Shown piece after piece: positions 56,738-64,000 of a stretch of DNA of 64,000 nucleotides. The translations under genes were made by a program, and so were the position numbers. The notes beneath the pieces were generated by a model, which worked only from the letters and a program-made list of their open reading frames with translations, was not told the DNA's origin and ran no database searches. Source of the stretch: Mytilus trossulus (Eukaryota; Mollusca; Bivalvia; Mytilida; Mytilidae); assembly GCF_036588685.1 (NCBI RefSeq), contig NC_086378.1:77331127-77395126 (forward strand), given 5' to 3'. How positions within the stretch are numbered: the first letter of the stretch is position 1; each line of letters begins with the position of its first letter.

Positions 56738-59700
56738 CTGACCCCCCTAATTTTTGACATCTTTTTCCAATTTTGAGCTCTAGTTTCAGATTTTTGAACA
56801 TAGCGCCCTTCAATACATAGCGCAAAAGAAACGCCTGTTTCTCCTCTACAAGACCTATATAGTAATTCCCCGTGACATTCCTCTATATTTTTCTCTAAAT
56901 CTCCTGGAATAAACCGACCCTACCCCAATTTTTTGGACAAATTTTTCGAATTTTGAGCTCTAGTTTCAGATTTTATAACATAGCGCCCTTCGATACCTAG
57001 CGCAAAAGAAGCGCCTGTTTCTCCTCTTCAAGACCTATATAGTCATACCCCGTGACACCCCTCATTATTTTTCTCTAGAAGTCCTAGAATAGGCCGACCC
57101 CCCTAATTTTTTGACATTTTTTTCAAATTTTGAGCCCTAGTTTCAGATTTTTGAACATAGCGCCCTTCGATACCTAGCGCAAAAGAAGCGCCTGTTTCTC
57201 CTCTACAAGACCTATATAGTCATTCCCCGTGACACCCCTCATTATTTTTCTCTAGAAGTCCTAGAATAGGCCGACCCCCCTAATTTTTTGACATTTTTTT
57301 CAAATTTTGAGCCCTAGTTTTAGATTTTTGAACATAGCGCCCTTCGATACCTAGCGCAAAAGAAGCGCCTGTTTCTCCTCTACAAGACCTATATAGTCAT
57401 TCCCCGTGACACCCCTCATTATTTTTCTCTAGAAGCCCTGGAATAGGCCGACCCCCCTAATTTTTTGACATTTTTTTCAAATTTTGAGCTCTAGTTTCAG
57501 ATTTTTGAACATAGCGCCCTTCGATACCTAGCGCAAAAGAAGCGCCTGTTTCTCCTCTACAATACCTATATAGTCATACCCCGTGACACCCCTCATTATT
57601 TTTCTCTAGAACTCCTGGAATAGACTGACCCTACCCCAATTTTTTTTACATTTTTTTCAAATTTTGAGCCCTAGTTTCAGATTTTTGAACATAGCGCCCT
57701 TCGATACCTAGCGCAAAAGAAGCGCCTGTTTCTCCTCTACAAGACCTATATAGTCATTCCCCGTGACATCCCTCATTATTTTTCTCTAGAAGTCCTAGAA
57801 TAGGCTGACCCCCCTAATTTTTTGACATTTTTTTCAAATTTTGAACCCTAGTTTCAGATTTTTGAACATAGCGCCCTTCGATACCTAGCGCAAAGGAAGC
57901 GCCTGTTTCTCCTCTACAAGACCTATATAGTCATTCCCCGTGACACCCCTCATTATTTTTCTCTAGAAGCCCTGGAATAGGCCGACCCCCCTAATTTTTT
58001 GACATTTTTTTCAAATTTTGAGCTCTAGTTTCAGATTTTTGAACATAGCGCCCTTCGATACCTAGCGCAAAAGAAGCGCCTGTTTCTCCTCTACAATACC
58101 TATATAGTCATACCCCGTGACACCCCTCATTATTTTTCTCTAGAACTCCTGGAATAGACTGACCCTACCCCAATTTTTTTTACATTTTTTTCAAATTTTG
58201 AGCCCTAGTTTCAGATTTTTGAACATAGCGCCCTTCGATACCTAGCGCAAAAGAAGCGCCTGTTTCTCCTCTACAAGACCTATATAGTCATATCCCGTGA
58301 CACCCCCCATTATTTTTTTCTAGAACTCCTGGAAAAGGCCAACCCCACCCCCATTTTTTGGACAATTTTTTCGAATTTTGAGCTCTAGTTTCAGATTTTT
58401 GAACATAGCGCCCTTCGATACCTTGCGCAAAAGAAGCGCCTGTTTCTCCTCTTCAAGACCTATATAGTCATACCCCGTGACACCCCTCATTATTTTTCTC
58501 TAGAAGTCCTAGAATAGGCCGACCCCCCTAATTTTTTGACATTTTTTTCAAATTTTGAGCCCTAGTTTCAGATTTTTGAACATAGCGCCCTTCGATACCT
58601 AGCGCAAAAGAAGCGCCTGTTTCTCCTCTACAAGACCTATATAGTCATTCCCCGTGACACCCCTCATTATTTTTCTCTAGAAGTCCTAGAATAGGCTGAT
58701 CCCCCTAATTTTTTGACATTTTTTTCAAATTTTGAACCCTAGTTTCAGATTTTTGAACATAGCGCCCTTCGATACCTAGCGCAAAAGAAGCGCCTGTTTC
58801 TCCTCTACAAGACCTATATAGTCATTTCCCGTGACACCCCTCATTATTTTTCTCTAGAAGCCCTGGAATAGGCCGACCCCCCTAATTTTTTGACATTTTT
58901 TTCAAATTTTGAGCTCTAGTTTCAGATTTTTGAACATAGCGCCCTTCGATACCTAGCGCAAAAGAAGCGCCTGTTTCTCCTCTACAATACCTATATAGTC
59001 ATACCCCGTGACACCCCTCATTATTTTTCTCTAGAACTCCAGGAATAGGCTGACCCTACCCCAATTTTTTTTACATTTTTTTCAAATTTTGAGCCCTAGT
59101 TTCAGATTTTTGAACATAGCGCCCTTTGATACCTAGCGCAAAAGAAGCGCCTGTTTCTCCTCTACAAGACCTATATAGTCATATCCCGTGACACCCCCCA
59201 TTATTTTTCTCTAGAACTCCTGGAAAAGGCCAACCCCACCCCCATTTTTTGGACAATTTTTTCGAATTTTGAGCTCTAGTTTCAGATTTTTGAACATAGC
59301 GCCCTTCGATACCTTGCGCAAAAGAAGCGCCTGTTCCTCCTCTTCAAGACCTATATAGTCATACCCCGTGACACCCCTCATTATTTTTCTCTAGAAGTCC
59401 TAGAATAGGCCGACCCCCCTAATTTTTTGACATTTTTTTCAAATTTTGAGCCCTAGTTTCAGATTTTTGAACATAGCGCCCTTCGATACCTAGCGCAAAA
59501 GAAGCGCCTGTTTCTCCTCTACAAGACCTATATAGTCATTCCCCGTGACACCCCTCATTATTTTTCTCTAGAAGTCCTAGAATAGGCCGACCCCCCTAAT
59601 TTTTTGACATTTTTTTCAAATTTTGAGCCCTAGTTTTAGATTTTTGAACATAGCGCCCTTCGATACCTAGCGCAAAAGAAGCGCCTGTTTCTCCTCTACA

Positions 59701-62123
59701 AGACCTATATAGTCATTCCCCGTGACACCCCTCATTATTTTTCTCTAGAAGCCCTGGAATAGGCCGACCCCCCTAATTTTTTGACATTTTTTTCAAATTT
59801 TGAGCTCTAGTTTCAGATTTTTGAACATAGCGCCCTTCGATACCTAGCGCAAAAGAAGCGCCTGTTTCTCCTCTACAATACCTATATAGTCATACCCCGT
59901 GACACCCCTCATTATTTTTCTCTAGAACTCCTGGAATAGACTGACCCTACCCCAATTTTTTTTACATTTTTTTCAAATTTTGAGCCCTAGTTTCAGATTT
60001 TTGAACATAGCGCCCTTCGATACCTAGCGCAAAAGAAGCGCCTGTTTCTCCTCTACAAGACCTATATAGTCATTCCCCGTGACATCCCTCATTATTTTTC
60101 TCTAGAAGTCCTAGAATAGGCTGACCCCCCTAATTTTTTGACATTTTTTTCAAATTTTGAACCCTAGTTTCAGATTTTTGAACATAGCGCCCTTCGATAC
60201 CTAGCGCAAAGGAAGCGCCTGTTTCTCCTCTACAAGACCTATATAGTCATTCCCCGTGACACCCCTCATTATTTTTCTCTAGAAGCCCTGGAATAGGCCG
60301 ACCCCCCTAATTTTTTGACATTTTTTTCAAATTTTGAGCTCTAGTTTCAGATTTTTGAACATAGCGCCCTTCGATACCTAGCGCAAAAGAAGCGCCTGTT
60401 TCTCCTCTACAATACCTATATAGTCATACCCCGTGACACCCCTCATTATTTTTCTCTAGAACTCCTGGAATAGACTGACCCTACCCCAATTTTTTTTACA
60501 TTTTTTTCAAATTTTGAGCCCTAGTTTCAGATTTTTGAACATAGCGCCCTTCGATACCTAGCGCAAAAGAAGCGCCTGTTTCTCCTCTACAAGACCTATA
60601 TAGTCATATCCCGTGACACCCCCCATTATTTTTTTCTAGAACTCCTGGAAAAGGCCAACCCCACCCCCATTTTTTGGACAATTTTTTCGAATTTTGAGCT
60701 CTAGTTTCAGATTTTTGAACATAGCGCCCTTCGATACCTTGCGCAAAAGAAGCGCCTGTTTCTCCTCTTCAAGACCTATATAGTCATACCCCGTGACACC
60801 CCTCATTATTTTTCTCTAGAAGTCCTAGAATAGGCCGACCCCCCTAATTTTTTGACATTTTTTTCAAATTTTGAGCCCTAGTTTCAGATTTTTGAACATA
60901 GCGCCCTTCGATACCTAGCGCAAAAGAAGCGCCTGTTTCTCCTCTACAAGACCTATATAGTCATTCCCCGTGACACCCCTCATTATTTTTCTCTAGAAGT
61001 CCTAGAATAGGCTGATCCCCCTAATTTTTTGACATTTTTTTCAAATTTTGAACCCTAGTTTCAGATTTTTGAACATAGCGCCCTTCGATACCTAGCGCAA
61101 AAGAAGCGCCTGTTTCTCCTCTACAAGACCTATATAGTCATTTCCCGTGACACCCCTCATTATTTTTCTCTAGAAGCCCTGGAATAGGCCGACCCCCCTA
61201 ATTTTTTGACATTTTTTTCAAATTTTGAGCTCTAGTTTCAGATTTTTGAACATAGCGCCCTTCGATACCTAGCGCAAAAGAAGCGCCTGTTTCTCCTCTA
61301 CAATACCTATATAGTCATACCCCGTGACACCCCTCATTATTTTTCTCTAGAACTCCAGGAATAGGCTGACCCTACCCCAATTTTTTTTACATTTTTTTCA
61401 AATTTTGAGCCCTAGTTTCAGATTTTTGAACATAGCGCCCTTTGATACCTAGCGCAAAAGAAGCGCCTGTTTCTCCTCTACAAGACCTATATAGTCATAT
61501 CCCGTGACACCCCCCATTATTTTTCTCTAGAACTCCTGGAAAAGGCCAACCCCACCCCCATTTTTTGGACAATTTTTTCGAATTTTGAGCTCTAGTTTCA
61601 GATTTTTGAACATAGCGCCCTTCGATACCTTGCGCAAAAGAAGCGCCTGTTCCTCCTCTTCAAGACCTATATAGTCATACCCCGTGACACCCCTCATTAT
61701 TTTTCTCTAGAAGTCCTAGAATAGGCCGACCCCCCTAATTTTTTGACATTTTTTTCAAATTTTGAGCCCTAGTTTCAGATTTTTGAACATAGCGCCCTTC
61801 GATACCTAGCGCAAAAGAAGCGCCTGTTTCTCCTCTACAAGACCTATATAGTCATTCCCCGTGACACCCCTCATTATTTTTCTCTAGAAGTCCTAGAATA
61901 GGCCGACCCCCCTAATTTTTTGACATTTTTTTCAAATTTTGAGCCCTAGTTTTAGATTTTTGAACATAGCGCCCTTCGATACCTAGCGCAAAAGAAGCGC
62001 CTGTTTCTCCTCTACAAGACCTATATAGTCATTCCCCGTGACACCCCTCATTATTTTTCTCTAGAAGCCCTGGAATAGGCCGACCCCCCTAATTTTTTGA
62101 CATTTTTTTCAAATTTTGAGCTC
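56738..62123 (-). repeat. Satellite array, right arm: inverted, 13-unit higher-order period about 2,316 bp
   Basis: About 30 units of the same 177-180-bp monomer in reverse orientation. A rare variant 'ccctagttttaga' recurs at about 57313, 59628 and 61944. 'aaaaggccaaccccacccc' with 'ttttttctag' recurs at 58321 and 60637. All these spacings are 2,315-2,316 bp. The innermost units (about 56738-56950) are the most diverged. The outermost unit order matches that of the left arm. Confidence 0.9.
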
Positions 62124-62491
62124 TAAATTAAACAATGACATAAAAGGTGCTACAATTTACAGGGTAGGACTACTTTTACATACGTTCTAAATTGAAGTGG
62201 GTGCATTGGTGGCCCTACACCTACAAATAATCCGTTGATAGATGCAGAGTTATTGTGGTACTGAATATTAGCCTAAAAAGTAATGCGACTTGTTAAATCA
62301 ATGGATTGGATAAAAACCATTTCAAAATTGAGTTAAAATTGCTATATTTTAACTGATTTTCTGCCTTTTTGAATACTTTTTTTATTTAACGGCCGTTGTT
62401 GTCTTATTCTGTTTTTTGGTTTCTCGATATATCGCCTTATTGTTCGCTGGCTTATTGTTCGCTAGCTATTGTTCGCTAGCTTCTGCCTGGT

Positions 62492-62500
62492 TGATTTTTT
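62492..62500. repeat. 9-bp target-site duplication, right (TGATTTTTT)
   Basis: Matches 52720-52728. A longer T run follows, so a length of 8-9 bp is possible. Confidence 0.75.
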
Positions 62501-63325
62501 TTTTAATTCTATGATAATATTTGTGCAATGTTGAACATGATAGCCGTCATTAATCCAAATAAGCAATACAGTAGAAGTTATATTTTAGTCATGCATAACT
62601 GATATTGACGAATTTAGAATAGTTCGTCCATACATCGTTGTTCTTGAAACAATCATTAGTAGTATACATGTAAGTTTCCTGACGTATAAGAGCCATTGAG
62701 GATGAGCTCCAGAGAAAGCAGACTAGTAGCGTTTCGTTCGTTTGTTTGTTGGGAAAGGAGAGGAAATGCAACCGCTTGTACAGATAAACGACGGAATTAC
62801 CATACAAACATTTATAGTCAACACAATCAGAAACAGTTCCCATCGTTAGACGGGGAATATGAAGGCTTTCAAGAATGAACAAGTGACATGTCTAACTCGA
62901 ACAGTTAGAAAACGGACTATCGACATCGACCGCTTGTTCTTGATATTTGAAATTGTATGCATATATACGTATACGTTTATGATAGTGATGAGTTCTTGTG
63001 TCTGACAAAAACTAAATTCCTTCATGGTTATATCTTGCCATACGTTTATATTGGTTTGTAAGGTGATTACTCAAAATCGTTATTTGAAAATCCTGTTTGT
63101 GAGATGTATATTCATTTCAATACAGAAATTTCGATCTTTTTTTTCCTTTTTCTCAATTCTTTGTCCTCCTCTATTCTGCACTTTTCGTCCGTTATTTTCT
63201 TTTCTGTATAAAACCAAATCCAGACCCTCATATACGTTCAGCAAGATATCTAACATTTTTTACACCCAGCTCTATTGTTATACTTCATAGTTTCTATTTT
63301 TGAAACACGTGTAAATTGAATAGAC
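62501..63325. other. Intergenic DNA, no gene recognised
   Basis: The open frames are short and lack family resemblance. Confidence 0.4.
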
Positions 63326-63436
63326 CTATTGTTACGAATAACAATGGATTTTGACCACAGGCTGTGACAAGCGGGTTTCTGGAAACCCCTGCTTCTACAT
63401 CCCGCAAACAAAGTCCATTGTTATTCGTAACAATAG
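63326..63436. mobile_element. Palindromic MITE with 23-bp inverted ends
   Basis: Begins 'ctattgttacgaataacaat' followed by gga and ends in the exact complement. 111 bp. No clear target duplication was identified. Confidence 0.6.
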
Positions 63437-63599
63437 AAATTGATTATTCTTTAAATAGCATGAACACAAGAAATTACTAACAGTGTTCACTACAAATTGT
63501 TTCAAGATATTAAAAAAAAAACATTTAAGGAAATTCCAATAGCGAAAAAAAAAATTAAGCATTTATTTTAAATTAAAAAATACTTCAATTACTCCCTTG

Positions 63600-63830
63600 C
63601 TGAAAGTTTTTTTTTTTTACCCCAGTCATATGTTTCTATTATAAAAAAAGGGGGGATTCTAACTCTGGACCCCCCCCCCCCCCCTGTTATCCAGTGGTCG
63701 ATCCGGGGTAGGTTTCCGCGGTTAGGACCAGATTTAAAAGATCAATGTATTTGACTTATTTGAACCCCCGCCCCTTTCTTTCGAGTTGGGAACCCCAGCT
63801 GGATCAGCCCCTCTTCCCCCCTCTTCCGCA
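63600..63830. mobile_element. Decayed member of the GGCGGATCCAG MITE family
   Basis: Contains 'ggggggattctaactctgga', a C homopolymer near 63671-63683, 'gggaaccccagctggatca' and 'gcccctc'. This fits a rearranged copy of the elements at 42215 and 44853. Confidence 0.4.
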
Positions 63831-64000
63831 AAAGAGAGTAATGAAATATTAAATCTGTATCTTTGTATGCTGAGCGTGCCTGGACGTCGGGTTTCTATTG
63901 CAGACACACTTATCCCTTTGTAAGTCCGAATATCATGAATGTTTATTCATTCTCGAGAAGAGGGGGGCTTTTTTCCATAAAACCGTATTATTATAGAAAA

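Larger units (their letters stand above)
52729..62491. mobile_element. Giant foldback element, 9.76 kb, satellite-filled inverted arms, 9-bp TSD
   Basis: The outermost 367 bp on each side (52729-53095; about 62124-62491 reversed) are identical except for one A in a homopolymer. The terminus is ACCAGGCAGAAGCTAGCGAA. Near each end the motif 'agcgaacaata' occurs three times. Inside, both arms continue as inverted arrays of one 177-180-bp satellite, 12 units on the left and about 30 on the right, around a 1.6-kb core (55141-56737). TGATTTTTT is duplicated exactly at the boundaries. Long inverted repeats built from tandem repeats with 9-bp duplications are the mark of Foldback elements, now linked to Mutator-like (MULE) transposons. 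No MULE transposase is present, so it would be non-autonomous. Confidence 0.8.

Noticed and set aside
53096-62123. CRISPR array or protein-coding tandem repeat
   Set aside because: The repeats are 177-180 bp with no unique spacers, frames are broken by stops in every unit, and the genome is eukaryotic.
52720-62500. Assembly artefact as the explanation for the inverted arms
   Set aside because: Not excluded, but the exact 9-bp duplication outside the arms and the different higher-order periods inside favour a real insertion.

Overview
This window looks like nuclear DNA from a bivalve mollusc, most likely a mussel (Mytilus-like). The DNA is AT-rich. It has spliced genes with GT-AG introns, animal-specific families (caveolin, a C-type lectin with an EGF module, a secreted 'short-chain collagen C4-like' protein) and a dense load of LINEs, SINEs, MITEs and satellite arrays. 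The mussel assignment rests on gene families and on dispersed repeats I remember as common in bivalves; no database was searched.

Layout. 1-12.5 kb is mostly repeat debris: a Penelope-like GIY-YIG fossil, a tRNA-derived SINE cluster, an 8-bp-TSD transposon with GCGCGC motifs, a decayed LINE, and one uncharacterised single-exon ORF (about 8.8-9.65 kb). 12.55-16.58 kb (+) is a four-exon secreted-protein gene whose exons join in frame to 268 residues. 17.8-18.8 kb (-) is a two-exon caveolin gene. A nearly intact 4.2-kb LINE (18.8-23.0 kb) sits exactly at its start codon and separates it from its promoter. 26.66-38.64 kb is one tandem-unit repeat (possibly Helitron-like) split by two insertions: a 5.4-kb segment carrying a PHD-type zinc-finger exon, and a second two-ORF LINE. 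39.2-41.1 kb (-) is a second caveolin copy with an intact promoter. 45.57-50.88 kb (-) is a six-exon gene for a secreted EGF plus C-type lectin protein of 225 residues.

52.7-62.5 kb is the most striking structure: a 9.76-kb foldback element with a 9-bp target duplication, nearly identical 0.37-kb outer inverted repeats, and inner arms made of a 177-180-bp satellite. The left arm is a 6-unit higher-order repeat of 1,067 bp. The right arm is an inverted array with a 13-unit higher-order period of about 2,316 bp. This resembles Foldback/MULE-type elements and looks young.

The host genes do not form a pathway. The two caveolins are a local duplication, and the lectin and the C4-like protein are independent secreted proteins. 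Most of the rest is the record of repeated, nested transposition.
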